From Spirodela intermedia (taxonomy: Eukaryota > Streptophyta > Magnoliopsida > Alismatales > Araceae): 64,000 bases of DNA. Shown piece after piece: positions 36,985 to 49,374 of the stretch (position 1 is the stretch's first letter; each line of letters starts with the position of its first letter). Both the position numbers and the translations under genes were made by a program. The stretch is from the NCBI GenBank assembly GCA_902729315.2, contig LR746279.1, positions 1,936,001 to 2,000,000 on the forward strand, read 5' to 3'. The notes under the pieces are model-generated. The model had not been told where the DNA came from, did no database searches, and saw only the letters and a program-made list of their open reading frames with translations.

Positions 36985-39469
36985 ATGCATGGTAGAAGAT
37001 CCTTGCATCCAAGGCTAGAAAATCCTTTCATTATTTCATTCAAAAAGAAAAATCCGAAAGAAAAATTAATTTTGATGGATCCTGAAGGAAGTACAGGTCA
37101 AACTGAGAACAATCCTATGGCCATGAAAAATCATTATATCCCTGATTCATTTCAAAGAGCATCCAATATTAGAGTCCCATTAGCACCCACTGTTAAATTC
37201 GAAATAAATCTAGGAATTTTTCAAATGCTCCCTAATTTTCATGGATTGCCTTTAGAGGAACCTCATCAGCACTTGGAAAAATTTCATATGGTCTGTGATT
37301 TAGTTAATCTCCCTCAAGTTACACCGGAAATTATTAAGATGAAATTATTCCCTCATACACTTAGGGACAAAGCTAGTCATTGGCTATCCACATTAGATAG
37401 AGAATTAACTAGCTTGGAAAGATATAGAACAGGCCTTTCTTCGAAAATTTTATCCCTTAGGAAAAACTCAAAATATGAGAAAACATATATGGAGTTTTTC
37501 TCAAAGACCAGGAGAAACTTTGCATGAGACATGGGAAAAATTTAAAGATTTACTTAGAAAGTGTCCTCATCATGCTATACCCAAGTGGCAGCTCAATAGA
37601 ATTTTTTATGATGGATTATTAGAACAACATAGAAATATGGTTGATTCTATATGTGGAGGAGCTTTTATGGAGAAAACTCCTGATGAGATTTACAGTCTTT
37701 ATGAGAATTTAAGTGAAAATTCTAGAGATCAAGCCTCTTTTGAATTATATGACAGGGATAAGAAGAGAGGAATTTATGAATTGCATCATGATGATGATTC
37801 TAAACTTAGAAATGAGGTTAATCAGATTAATCAAAGATTAGAAAAAATTGATTTACTTATTGACAATATTAGAAAGCCTTTTAACCCTCAACTTAATTCG
37901 AATAGTACATGTCCTATGTATGGTGAAAACGATTATTCTGAATTTCAATGTTATAATTTAGATCAATCATTTCACCCTATGCAAGAACAAGTGCAAGTAG
38001 CTCACGGTTTTAATAGAAACAAGGAACCTTTTTCAAATTCTTATAATCCTAATTGGAGGAATAGTTTTTCATGGAGAGACCCAAATAATATTCAAAATCC
38101 AGAAGCACTTAGACCCAATTCAAACTCTGAATTTCGTCCAAAACAAGAAAACAAATTTCAGAAAAATCAGTCCTCTCAAATCCAACTTGATGCTATGGAA
38201 ATGATGCAGCAAATGAGCCAAATGATGCAACAAACTATGAACCAAATGATGCTGCACCAGAAACAAATTATAGAGGCTCTTGGGAATAAGAGAGAAGAGG
38301 GACAGCTACCTAGTCAGCCCATAGAAAATCTAGGGAACTGCCCAACAATAGGATTTCAGCAAGGGGAGTCTAGTAGCATGAATCTAGGAAAAAACCCACG
38401 AAATGAAAATGTTAGGACAGTGAATGTATTAAGGAGTGGTAAGATCTTAGCTGATCCTTATCCTCAAACATTAGAAGAAAAAGAAAACGTGGACAACCCA
38501 AAACAAAATCAAATAGGAGTAGAAGAGGATTTTATAGATTCTACCAAGGAAATTTCGAAAGAGAGGACAACCATTCCATTTCCTAAAGCTCTAGAGCCTA
38601 GACAAAGAAAGAAAAAGGAACACAATGAAGAAATAAAGAAAATTTTACAAGATGTGCAAATTAGTCTTTCTTTACTTACTGCCATTGAACATATTCCTGA
38701 ATATGCTAGAGTTTTGAAAGAAATGTGTACACCAAAAAGGGCACCTAGAGTAGAAAAATTATCTATGCATGCTAGTGCATTATTATTAAATCAATTACCA
38801 TATAAATTGAGAGATACAGGTGCCCCTTTGATTTCGTGTGATATTGGTGGATTCATTTTTCAGAATGCATTACTTGACACCGGTGCTAGCATTAATTTAT
38901 TACCTGCAAGTATTTGTGATAAATTTAATATTTCTGATCTTAAACCTTCTACTGTTACCTTACAATTTGCTGATAGATCCATAAAACATCCTAAAGGTAT
39001 TTTAGAAAATGTGATAGTGACAGTTAAAGGGTGTAAATTTCCAGCTGATTTCGTAGTACTGGAAATGGATTTTAATGGACAGTTTTATGATACACCAATC
39101 ATCTTAGGGAGACCATTTTTGCATACAGCAAAGATGAATATTGATTTTCCCATAGGTATTGCGAAAATTTCATGTGGAGATCAATCAGTAGAAATTAAAA
39201 TTTTTGAGATATCAAATGATATTAAGAAATCCCAAGTATATGATTGTCATACCATAGATCTTCTAGATGATTTTGATGATCCAGATGTTATTGATGACTA
39301 TGTGCTGAAAGAATTAGAGGAAATAGAGAATATAAATTTAGAAGAAAAGAAAGAGGAAGATCATCTGAATTTAGAGTTGAAACCTCTTCCCTCTAGTTTA
39401 AAATATATGTTTTTGGAGGAAAATAATTCATTTCCTATTATTATTGCAGCTGATTTGAGTGATGAATAG
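36985..39469 (+). pseudogene. Element C gag-protease, frameshifted
   Basis: Gag starts at ATG 36985 and is open in one frame to about 37410. There an extra T (TAGCTTGG, where element A has TAGCTGG) shifts the frame; the rest runs open from 37475 to a TAG at 39467-39469. It holds the retrotransposon-gag core, the Gln/Met-rich coiled stretch (near 38195-38275) and no visible CCHC knuckle. The aspartic protease has an intact active-site motif LLDTGASINLLP (about 38870-38905). The C-terminal part is acidic (DDFDDPDVIDDY). This copy cannot make full-length Gag without frameshifting. Confidence 0.85.
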
Positions 39470-41032
39470 GAAGAAGAATTATTAGATGTACTTCGAAAAA
39501 ATAAGAAAGCTATGGGCTGGAAAATGGACGATCTAAGGGGCATTGATATGAGTGTATGCATGCATAGTATATATTTAGAGGAGGGGGCTAGAACTAGTAG
39601 GGAACCACAACGAAGATTAAATCCTAACATGATGGAAATTGTAAAAAAGGAAATTTTAAAGTGGCTGGCTGCTGATATTATTTATCCTATTTCAGATAGC
39701 AAATGGGTTAGTCCTACACAAGTAGTGCCAAAAAAATCAGGGATTACGGTTATAAAAAACAAAAATGGGGATGAAATACAAACAAGACTAACTACCGGTT
39801 GGAGAGTTTGCATTGATTATAGAAAATTAAATTCAGTTACTAGAAAAGATCATTTTCCCCTACCATTTACTGATCAAATTCTAGAAAAATTAGCTGGAAA
39901 AAACTTTTTTTGTTTTCTGGATGGATACTCTGGTTATAATCAAATTTATATAAACCCTTTAGATCAAGAAAAAACAACTTTCACTTGTCCATTTGGTACT
40001 TTTGCTTTTAAATGCATGCCTTTTGGTCTGTGTAATGCTCCAGCCACATTTCAAAGATGTATGCTGTCTATTTTTTCTGATATGATTGGAAAATGCATGG
40101 AAATTTTTATGGACGATTTTTCTGTTTTTGGCGAATCATTTGATGAATGCTTAAATCATTTACAGCATGTACTTGAGAAATGCATAGAGAAAAAATTAGT
40201 TTTGAGTTGGGAGAAATCACATTTTATGGTTAAAGAGGGAGTTGTGTTGGGTCATATTGTGAGTAAAAGGGGTTTAGAGGTGGATAGAGCAAAAATTGAT
40301 ATTATATCTAAAATGAAACCTCCAAATTCAGTAAAACAGATTAGATCTTTCTTGGGTCATGCAGGTTATTACAGAAAATTTATTCAAGATTTTTCGAAGA
40401 TTTCTGAACCTCTCACCATGCTATTATCTAAAGATATGCCTTTTAATTTTGATGAGAAATGTTTTGAGTCTTTTTCCGTAATAAAAAGATTACTTACTGA
40501 GGCACCCATTTTACAAGCTCCTGATTGGTCCCTTCCCTTTGAAATAATGTGTGATGCATCGAATTATGCAGTGGGGGCCGTTCTAGGACAAACAAAAGAG
40601 TCAAAACCCATAGTAATTTCATATGCTAGTAAAACTATATCCGATGCTCAATTAAATTATACCACGACTGAAAAAGAGTTGTTAGCTGTAGTATTTTCGT
40701 TAGAAAGGTTTAGATCATATATTTTGGGAGCTAAAATTATTATTTATACTGATCATGCAGCATTAAAATATCTGTTAAATAAGAAAGATGCAAAGCCACG
40801 TTTATTAAGATGGATTTTATTGTTGCAGGAATTTGACTTAGAAATAAAAGATAAAAAAGGTTTCGAGAATGCTGTTGCTGACCATCTTTCTAGATTAAGT
40901 GACACGGGAATAAATGCAGCACCTTTACAAGACGCATTTCTAGATGAACAATTGATGGCAGCTCAACATCAACCATCACCATGGTATGCACATATTGTTA
41001 ATTTTCTGGTTTCTGGAAAAACTCCAGAATAG
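39470..41032 (+). pseudogene. Element C reverse transcriptase and RNase H
   Basis: In the same frame as the protease, after the TAG at 39467-39469. [38 protein letters not shown] and the catalytic FMDDFSVFG (about 40107-40135). RNase [47 protein letters not shown]. The domains are intact over about 500 codons and end at a TAG at 41030-41032. The stop before RT could be a mutation or a readthrough point; since element C has other lesions, mutation is likelier. Confidence 0.9.
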
Positions 41033-42271
41033 TGGGATAAGAACAGAAAAAATCATTTCTTTTCTAAGATTAGAAATTATTTTTGGCATGATCCTGATTT
41101 ATATTACTTGGGCAATGATCAAATTTTAAGGAGATGTGTTCTTGAAGAAGAATACCATAGCATTATTAACATGTGCCATTCATCTAACTGTGGAGGACAC
41201 TTCTCTAGACGAAAAACAGCTGCAAAAATTTTTCAGTGTGGTTTTTATTGGCCTACAATCATTAGAAATTCTATAGAATTTAGTAGAACATGTATTTCAT
41301 GCCAATCTATAAGTAACATGAGTAAAAAAGATGAAATGCCCATGAGTAACATGTTAGTAGTCGAAATTTTTGATGTATGAGGAATAGATTTCATGGGTCA
41401 CTTCCCATCAGCTGAAAAATATGAATATATTTTGCTTGCTGTTGATTATGTGTCGAAGTGGGTGGAAGCTATTCCTACTAGAACTAATGATCATAAAATC
41501 GTGATGAAATTTGTGCAGGAAAATATTTTTTCGAGATTTGGATGTCCTAGAGTGATTATTAGTGATGGAGGAACACATTTTACAAATAAAAATTTCAGAT
41601 AACTGTTGAAAAAGAATGGAGTACACCATAGAGTAGCCACTCCATATCATCCCCAAACAAATAGGCAAGCTGAAGTAGCAAATAGGGAAATTTAGAGAAT
41701 TTTGAGAAAAATAGTTAGACCAGATAGGAAAGATTGGCCCACGAAATTACAAGATGCATTATGGGCTTATAGAACAGCTTATAAAAATCCCATAGGTATG
41801 TCCCCATTTCGTCTCATTTTTGGAAAGCCATGTCATCTTCCTGTGGAAATAGAGCATTAAGCATTATGGGCTATAAAAAATTTATGTATGGATGAAAAAT
41901 CAGCTGGTGGGCATAGAATTTTTCAGTTACATGAACTAGAGGAGTTGAGGAATGAAGCTTATGAAAATCATAGAATATATAAAGAAAAAACTAAAACTTT
42001 TCATGATAAATACATTAGCAGAAAAAAATTTGATGTTGGACAAAAAGTGTGGTTATATGATTCTAGGCTGAAATTATTCCCAGGAAAATTAAAATCAAAA
42101 TGGAAAGGGCCTTATGTGGTGGAAGAGACATATGATCATGGGGCTGTAATGATTAAAGATCCTAAAAGTGATCATAACTTTAAGGTAAATGGACAGCGGC
42201 TTAAACATTACATAGAACATGAACGCCTTGCAAAAAAAGAAATTTTATTATTAAAAGAAATTCAAGAGTAA
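41033..42271 (+). pseudogene. Element C integrase, several in-frame stops
   Basis: Continuation of Pol in the same frame. Stops at 41378-41380, 41600-41602, 41693-41695 and 41858-41860 break it. The zinc-binding region is recognisable (CHSSNCGGHFS, GFYWPTII, CISCQ). The catalytic core has GIDFMG for the first Asp, IISDGGTHF for the second, and AEVANREI carrying the Glu. The last open part (41888-42271) has the integrase C-terminal segment KVWLYDSRLKLFPGKLKSKW. There is no chromodomain, as expected for Athila. Confidence 0.88.
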
Positions 42272-43858
42272 GATCAAGGAGTCCAGCTGGAGACATTAAA
42301 TTCAGCGCTGCATGGGAGGCAACCCATGGTTTTTATTTCATTCTGTTTGATTTTTTTTAAGCTCTATTTTTCTTAGAATTTCGCAGTACTTGTTTCTGTA
42401 TTTGTTTTTTTTCGAAGAAGTGCAGGAGGAGGTGTGTAAGATGAAGTGGAAAATTAAAAACGAGGTTGAGGTGATGTCTTTCTGAGCTTTATCATTTATG
42501 ACAATATTTTTAATGCTTAACTTGAAAATTATATTTTCTGCATATTCTGTTTCGATTTTTTTTTTGTGTCATTGAGGACAATGTCATTTTTAAGTCGGGG
42601 GGGAAGTATTCATTATTAATTTATGCTGTAGGACGATTAAGAACATGTGTTTGCATTTTATTCAACTTAGAACAGCAACTAAAAAAAAAATAAAAAAAAT
42701 CACCGAATTCGGAAAAACTGCAACATCTATTTTCTGGTTTTCTGTCAGGAACAATAGACTGTCAAAAACAGCAGATGAAAAAACAACCCGAAATTTGAAA
42801 TTATAGAGACCCTTTTCTCACATTTCAATCCCCTAGACATATATTACTGAAATTCGAAATTACAGCTATAAAGAAGATAGTTTTGATTTATTTTTGACAA
42901 ATTTATTGCTGCTAAAATAGAACTGAAAACAGAAAACAGAACTGTCAGAACTATCTAATTTACAAATTCCTTACATCATATTGCATGCATGAAAAATTAA
43001 ATCAATTAGATTGATTGATACCAAAAGATACTAGGAAGATTATTATTGAGTCAAAAGAATGATCTAGTAGCATGAAATGTTGGAATACTCCTTGGATACA
43101 TGATAGATAACACGGATTTGATTTTACAGATTTTCACTTCATGATCTTGATGGATAATATTTACTTGATGTGAAAATTTGATTGATCATTTGAGTTTAAT
43201 GGAGATTTTTGCACCCTGATCTATAGGACTTGTGAGGAGAAATCACTTATTTCAAAAAAAAAAAAAAAGAGAGCAATGTGAAAAATCTAGAAACGAAGAG
43301 TACACATGGAGGGTGTAAGACATCATTCTCATTGTCGAAAATCGTGCATAGAAAAACACTTGCTGAAAAATAAGTGGATAAAGTGAAAGCCCTGAAAATG
43401 AAGAGTACACATGGAGGGTGTGAGACATCATTCTTATTGTCGAAATTTGTCTACAGGAAAAGCTACTTATCCACTATATATATAAAAAAAAAAAAGAAGG
43501 AAGAAATATAGTGCAAACTTCAAAAATCAAGTCATAGAAAAAGGGAAATGTAAGATCAATATTATTCTTAGATGAGTATTGATAATTGGAACATCTTGTA
43601 AATACATCTATGAGTGAAGAAGTGATAAAGATGTGAATAGAAGAAGTGAAGTCTAGATTGTTATTCCAAGGAGTGTTTAAACATTTAAGTGCTTGACATC
43701 ATTCTTAAATACTTGATATAAGAATCCAAAGTGTTTAAAGGTGCATCATTTCTAATTGTATTTCTTTTCTGTATTGAAATATGATGTTTGAGATTTGTAA
43801 ATTTTTATTTTCGTAATTCCATTGCTAAGGGACTAGCAATGATTTAAGTTGGGGGGTG
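42272..43858 (+). other. Element C 3' noncoding region
   Basis: No ORF of note. Collinear with 26145-27760 of element A, including the internal purine tract (about 42590-42605), the duplicated GAAGAGTACACATGGAGGG unit (about 43297 and 43400) and the terminal tract AAGTTGGGGGGTG before the 3' LTR. Confidence 0.75.
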
Positions 43859-45439
43859 TGATAAGTCTTCATTATCATGAGTTAATAATTAGTAAATAAT
43901 ATAGTTTTAGCCTTAACTCATGATAAATAGACTTATATTTGTGTTAAAGCATGAAAAGTGGTTTTCAGTTGATTAACATGAATTTTTGGGTAATTATGTG
44001 ATTTTATACGATTTTTACAGTCTTAGTTTTGAGATAAATGAAGAACAAGAAATAAAAATAAAAATATTGCAAAATGGGGGGACCCGCCGGCCAGCCGGGC
44101 CCGCAAGCGGGTCGGAAGCGTAGTCGGGGAGTAGCCGCGAGCAGGGGTTCGAGCGGCTTGCTTGGATCGATAGGGGCACGTGTGCGCCACTCCCCTTCCA
44201 CGTCACCGGTGGCCAGCCGGCTGTGGGGCAAGGAGTGGTCGTACACGCAAGAGGACTTTGCCTAGAAAGCTAACTTTACTATATATTCGCCCGAATAATC
44301 CGCGCACAACCGATGTGGGACTAAACCCGCGTCACACCTTGCTCAGGGGCGGGCGACCGCCGCGGGTTCGAATCCTCCCAGAGTCAAAATTCATATATTT
44401 TTAACTGATTATCGCGACTTTCCTGCAGATCGCCGGTGAAGGATTAAGCAACCGGAATCGCTGGATCATCGGCGAAAATCTCGTCAACGCGATTCGCGGA
44501 GCATTGCTACTAAAATTGTTGAACGATTCGCGATAAAAGGATCGCAATCCATCGAGTAAATCATCTCCGATTGATCGACGAACAAGCCGTCGTCGGGAAG
44601 AGGACGATCCGCCGGGAGACGAGTCGCCACCTCCTGAGAGCGTACCAGATGCGATGAAGAGCCTCCCCTTGCTGCGCGGACCTGAGGATGAAGCTCCCTA
44701 ACACGCGCCCCACCTCCATCCAGCTCCTCTCCGTCGGGTGACAGCCGCCGGAGAGCCGCAAAGTCGCCGTTTTTCCGCTCCGCCGGGTGACAGCCGCCGG
44801 AGACGATTCGACGACCCACTTCATTGATCTCTAGACTTCGCGAGAAGATCTAGAGATTGCCCACGTCGTCTTTGTCCAAGGAGAGCCTTCGAGGCCGTGG
44901 ACACTGCACGACGATCCTCCCGAACGCTCAGGATTCCGGTGCATCGCCGACGCATCGCCGTCGCGACGCCGGAACTCTGGTTTCCTGCTTTCAATTTAAT
45001 TTACGCTTTATTTAGTGATACTTTGTGTGATTTTAATTTACCAAACTATACTTCGTTCAATTACGATTCTTCCGGCTTTTAATCGCCGGGCGGAACTCTG
45101 TTTCCGCCCGATTCGCGTTCGCCGGGCGCTGACGTCATCCTGTCGTCCGCACCCTTATTTCCTCTTTTTTTTCGTGAATTTTAAATATATTTCCTTTTCA
45201 TTTCCTAGTATAAAATTCATAGAAAATCGTATTCATTGAGAAAAACTCTGAATAATTACAAAATATTATATTACATCCCTGTGATCGACCTGGGAAATTA
45301 TCGCTATTTTTGGAACTTTTATTAAATTATAATTGATATATTTATTTATAAATACTTCTAAATATCTAGAAATTCGTATTTTCTAGTTTTATAAATTTTA
45401 GATCTGCGTGATTTAATATACAACGACTGAGTCACGTCA
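43859..45439 (+). repeat. Element C 3' LTR
   Basis: Same length as the 5' LTR with about twenty substitutions by eye. GGTTCGAATCC box at 44365-44375. Followed by the CCCCT duplication at 45440-45444. Confidence 0.95.
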
Positions 45440-45989
45440 CCCCTCAAGCGAGTTTGCCTCTCCGCTTACTTTCCCTCTGAGAGGAGTTCCCTCCAGAACT
45501 CTCGTGTTTCAACCCCATGTGACTTTGACAGCTGTGGGGCACTGTTTCAATTGAGTTTATTGGTAAGTATCTCATCTATGGTTTTATGAGCCTATATTTT
45601 TTTGATCATGGCAATATGTATAAGGAGTAGTTTTCTAATTTCATAAGATTTGAATTATATGTTCAGATGTGCCATTTTTTCAAAGAAAAAATGGTCAATA
45701 GTTATGGCTGAAATTATTGTTTAAATAGTCAAACAGTTTTGCTTCAAAATTAGTAAAATAGTTTTAGAGGAAAAATGGTGACCCATAAATAGTCGTTTAA
45801 CACTTCTTAGAAAGATATTTGCAATGAGAATTTTTTTAAAAAATTAAAATAATTTCTTTGTTATGGTTTTTACAATAATAATGAGTTGAGAAATTTACTC
45901 AGGCAAAATGGTTCATATAATGATTTTTAATTCCAAGATGGTGCAACAAAAATAAGCACTGCCTTAGAAGGCTAGCTCAAAGATGAACG

Positions 45990-47340
45990 TGACAGTTGAT
46001 TAATGGAATTATGAGCAGTTGATTAATATTATGATATTTTTGAAATAAATATTCTTGATTAGTATCCTAATTGAATTTAGAAAAAAACTTTGATGATTAA
46101 TACATTTAATCCATGATAAGTAAAATTATTTGATATTAGAATCAATGTTTGAACTCATGTGATGTGCATGATTATGCAAGAAAGTTTTGATATCAATGAA
46201 TAATAATTTCACATTTGTATCTTGAACTAAAATGTATAGGATATACCATTTAAGATCATTAAACATTTCTAAGATTTTTTTAATCTAGGTCTATTAGACT
46301 CCTCAATAATATCAGAAGTAAAACCAAAATATAATAGGCTGAGAGTAGCCATAATTAGTACCCAACAATGATCACTGTGATTTCAAAATAATTTAAGTGA
46401 AGAATTGAAAAATATTTATTGACGAAACGTTATTAGAGGAAAGTTTGTTTATTGGATAGAGAAATCGTAAAATATGGAAGCAAACGCTAGAGGTGGTGAG
46501 CATTCTATCCCGTAGCATCGATCTTGTTTTATGAGAAGCTTGAGAATCTTTGTATTCATGATGGATTTGAATAGATATTTGTGTTTTCAGATATGTCCTA
46601 AAATATTTATGATTCTCGCACCAGAAAATAATTTTCTATAAATTTTTACGGTGTTGTGGGCAAAGGCTATTGTTGTCGTCCAGATTAAATTCTTGTTTTG
46701 AAAGGTCCCTATAAGTATCGCCTTTGAAACACGACATGCAATGGCAACTGCTTTCATTTTTAAATGTTATATAATCTGATTATTTTCGGATCAACTTTCT
46801 TCCATAATTTTTGCAAGCAGTTGCAATTTATTGTTCACACCAGGTTAGACTAAATACCGAACTCATTTAGAAGGCATTAGTGTAGTAAACATATTTCCAA
46901 GATCATCATACAAGAGTGAGACGATTAGAGCTGTTGGCTGACCAATAAAGCCCAGACCGTAGGCCTCTGTCTCTCTCTCTCTCTCGAGCGCGCGCGTGCC
47001 AACTGACGTGATAAGTTCGAATGTTTGTTGGGGGTCAATGGGGCATCCAAAGAAAGACGAGGGTCAACGTACTTATTATGTTTGACTGAAATGATGAGAA
47101 GGGCAAGAAAGGATCGATTGCGAGTCTGCTGCCTTCTGTTCTCGTCGTAGTACGTTCCACACATTATTCTCACGGATCTTTCACGTTTAACTGGGAAATC
47201 TAGACCGTATCGCAAGTAATATAGAGGACTGAAGATCATCATTCATGGTTTCTCTTGACAGCTTCCTCAAAGTTTCTCTGGCAGTTTCCGGGCCTTTTCT
47301 TTAGAGGGACCCATGGAAGTCCCGTCAACGGTCTGATGAC
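45990..47340. repeat. Segmental duplication, copy 1 (paired with 56700-58290)
   Basis: Collinear similarity with the second copy: ATAAATATTCTTGATTAGTA, AATACATTTAATCCA, AATATGGAAGC, AGGCATTAGTGTAG-type words, a CT tract (46970-46986), then GCCAACTGACGTGATAAG and GGGTCAATGGGG. Copies have diverged with indels. No gene is seen in it. Confidence 0.75.
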
Positions 47341-47835
47341 GAGCTTTCGCCGGAGGCGGTAGAAACGACGGTCTTGCCGTGCGCCAGGGGGCGAGCTGTG
47401 GGGTCGGCGGTGGATCCTCCAGGGACCTGCTCGCCGGAGGCGGAGGCGACGAAAACCTTGTCGTGTGTCGTAGGGGGAGCTGTGCGGTTGCCGGAGGTGG
47501 ATCCTCCAGGGACCTGCTGACCGGTGGCGGGGACGAAAACCTTGCCGTGTGTCGTAGGGGGGATGTGTGGATGCCAGCGTTCGATCCTCTTGGGACGTGC
47601 TCGCCAGGGGGGAGGAGGAGAAAACCGTGCCGTGCGTAGTGGGGGGAGCTGTGTGGTGTGGTTGTGGTTGTCTGCGGTGGATCCTCTAGGGACCCAATCG
47701 CCGGAGGAGGAGACGAGAACCTTGCCGTGCGTCGCGGGGGGTTGTGCGGTTGCCGGCTGTGGATCCTCCAGGGTCGTACTCGCCAGAGGCGAAGGAAACG
47801 ACAACCTTATCGTGCTTGACGGGGGCGATGGTGAT
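47340..47835. repeat. GC-rich minisatellite, about six units of 82-97 bp
   Basis: Units begin CGCCGGAGGCGG or a variant at 47348, 47432, 47519, 47602, 47699 and 47781. Each continues with GAAAACCTTGCCGTGTGTCG-like and GTGGATCCTCCAGGGACCTG-like blocks. The same unit forms the array at 58280-58510. A long minus-strand ORF (47325-47849) runs through it, repeating THGKVFV and VPGGSTA motifs. Unit lengths are not consistently multiples of three, so I treat it as noncoding. Confidence 0.85.
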
Positions 47836-48145
47836 GGGCGACTCTTCATGGTGGTCTGCTTTTCGGGGCATTACACACCAGTCCATCTCATGAGCTCACA
47901 TTGTTGAGTCATTTCGTCTAAAATATAGACCAAACTTAGATAAATTATACTGTAATAATTCAATACGTTGACGATATATTTTGTCTCGTTGTGGGTCAAA
48001 CGTTCCAGGTCACACTGGGCACATTGAAGTACGGTATTCGCCATAAGGTCGCGATTTTACAGAATTCTTGGACTTATATAAGTTCAGACCTGCACTCGGG
48101 TCATCCTTCATAGGCTTCGTCCAAGTTGCCGGCTCAACGGCAGCG
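47836..48145 (+). promoter_or_regulatory. Promoter and 5' leader of the HMA gene
   Basis: A TATA box (TATATAA, about 48075-48081) lies about 70 bases before the ATG at 48146. No other element is confidently recognised. Confidence 0.5.
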
Positions 48146-48702
48146 ATGGCGGTAAGCTTCTCTTTCTCCTACTCTTCTTCTGAAACTCTTTCAGTTGATC
48201 CTCCCATCTGTACCAGCACAAGATTGAGGTGGATATCTCCATGGAAGACGAGAAGATGCGTGCCGAGGTCATAAAAATCGTAGCAGGGGTTGGGGGTAAG
48301 AGTTTCTCTGGAGAAAGATAATTAGAGAGAGCGAGAGAGAGAGGACATGGGATCCCTCACGGGTGCTTTTGACTCTCAGGGGTTATAAACTCGGTGGCCT
48401 TGGGAGGAAACAACAGGGACAAGCTTGTGGTGGTGGGCATCGGAATCGACCCCGTCAAGCTAACGCGGCGACTGAGGAAACAGATGGGCTTCGAGCGCTC
48501 CTTCACCTTGAAAGGACTGGTCGGAAAGCGCTCCGGTTCAGTCAAGCTGGTCCTAGTTGAACCCGTTAAAGACAAGGACGAGAAGAAGAAACCGGATACG
48601 AAGCCGGGGGAACTCCCCCCGGCGAGCTCTTGCTGTGGCACCAATACCGTCCAGCTGCTCGAGGTTGGCGAGCCACGGTGGGGCCTCTGCGGCTTATACT
48701 AA
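48146..48702 (+). CDS. Heavy-metal-associated (HMA) domain protein, HPP/HIPP-like, lacking CxxC
   Basis: Exons 48146-48151 (ATGGCG only), 48217-48295 and 48380-48702 join to 408 bases, 135 aa; both introns are GT-AG. A tiny first exon and a split within the domain are usual in this plant family. The HMA fold is recognisable (residues ~3-70): KIEVDISMEDEKMRAEVIKI, GVINSVALGG, DKLVVVGIGIDPVKLTRRLR, then KLVLVEP. The metal-binding M-x-C-x2-C loop reads SMEDEKMR, so no cysteine pair is present. A Lys/Asp/Glu-rich linker follows. The C-terminus ends CGLY, a poor prenylation-like CaaX. Metal-free HMA proteins of this type in rice act as small regulators and pathogen-effector targets; the role here is inferred only from family. 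Confidence 0.82.
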
Positions 48703-49374
48703 TAGACACCACGTCTCGGCAAGGCGTCTCGGTCATGATCTGGATCTTGCGCGCCGGTGCCAGAATCTCATACAAAGTCTCCAGGATTTCGGGAACTCAA
48801 TCACGTTTTGTCAGAACGATTTCCCTCCCTAATCTTCTAATCACTTTCCACGACTACAAATTCGCGCGCGAACCTTCGACATCTTTCCATCAAACTTTGT
48901 TCTTACGGGTTTGCGTCAAATCGAGATGCAGATGGAGAGGTGCTAGCAATGCTCGTCTATCTATTATTTCAAAAATAAACACCTAATTATATTTTTAAAA
49001 TCATTTTCAGAGTACTCGAGCAAAGGGTTGGAAGCAGAGATTGTGAAAGATATATTTCAATTAATATTATTAGTAGTATTAACATTGATATTAATACTGT
49101 TTTAACTTATGTCGATAGCTTTCTTTGCCATTAAATACTAATTATAATATATGTTTTGGGCTTCCAGGCCGAGCCCCCATCATAGCGTTGACCGTGCATT
49201 CAGAGTCCAAATAATTACATAAATTTATTATCGACAAAATAAAATAAATTTATGTAAACCCCTGAACCCACCCTAGATCATGAAATAAGAAGAATTAGAT
49301 TGGGCCTCAATCAAGGCTACCGTTCTGACAAATTTGTTAACATTTGATATCAATTGAATCTTTAGTTGAAATTT
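48703..49374. other. 3' flank of HMA gene and spacer
   Basis: Probable 3' UTR to about 49000, then AT-rich spacer. Short ORFs overlapping the HMA 3' end are shadows in other frames. Confidence 0.4.

Larger units (their letters stand above)
35177..45439 (+). mobile_element. Element C: full-length Athila-like Ty3/gypsy retrotransposon
   Basis: A 10.26-kb element with two 1581-bp LTRs (35177-36757 and 43859-45439), perfect 5-bp target duplication, tRNA-Asp primer-binding site (36763-36780) and purine tract before the 3' LTR. The order gag, protease, RT, RNase H, integrase, the 1.6-kb LTRs and the RT signature ([20 protein letters not shown]) fit the Athila lineage. No env-like ORF is seen in the 1.6 kb after integrase. 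A 1-bp insertion in gag and at least six in-frame stops in pol make this copy inactive, although the LTRs differ by only about twenty positions. Confidence 0.95.

Noticed and set aside
47325-47849. Minus-strand ORF of 174 codons with repeated THGKVFV/VPGGSTA motifs
   Set aside because: It runs through a minisatellite whose unit lengths break the frame; the sister array at 58280 has 86-bp units that cannot keep any frame.
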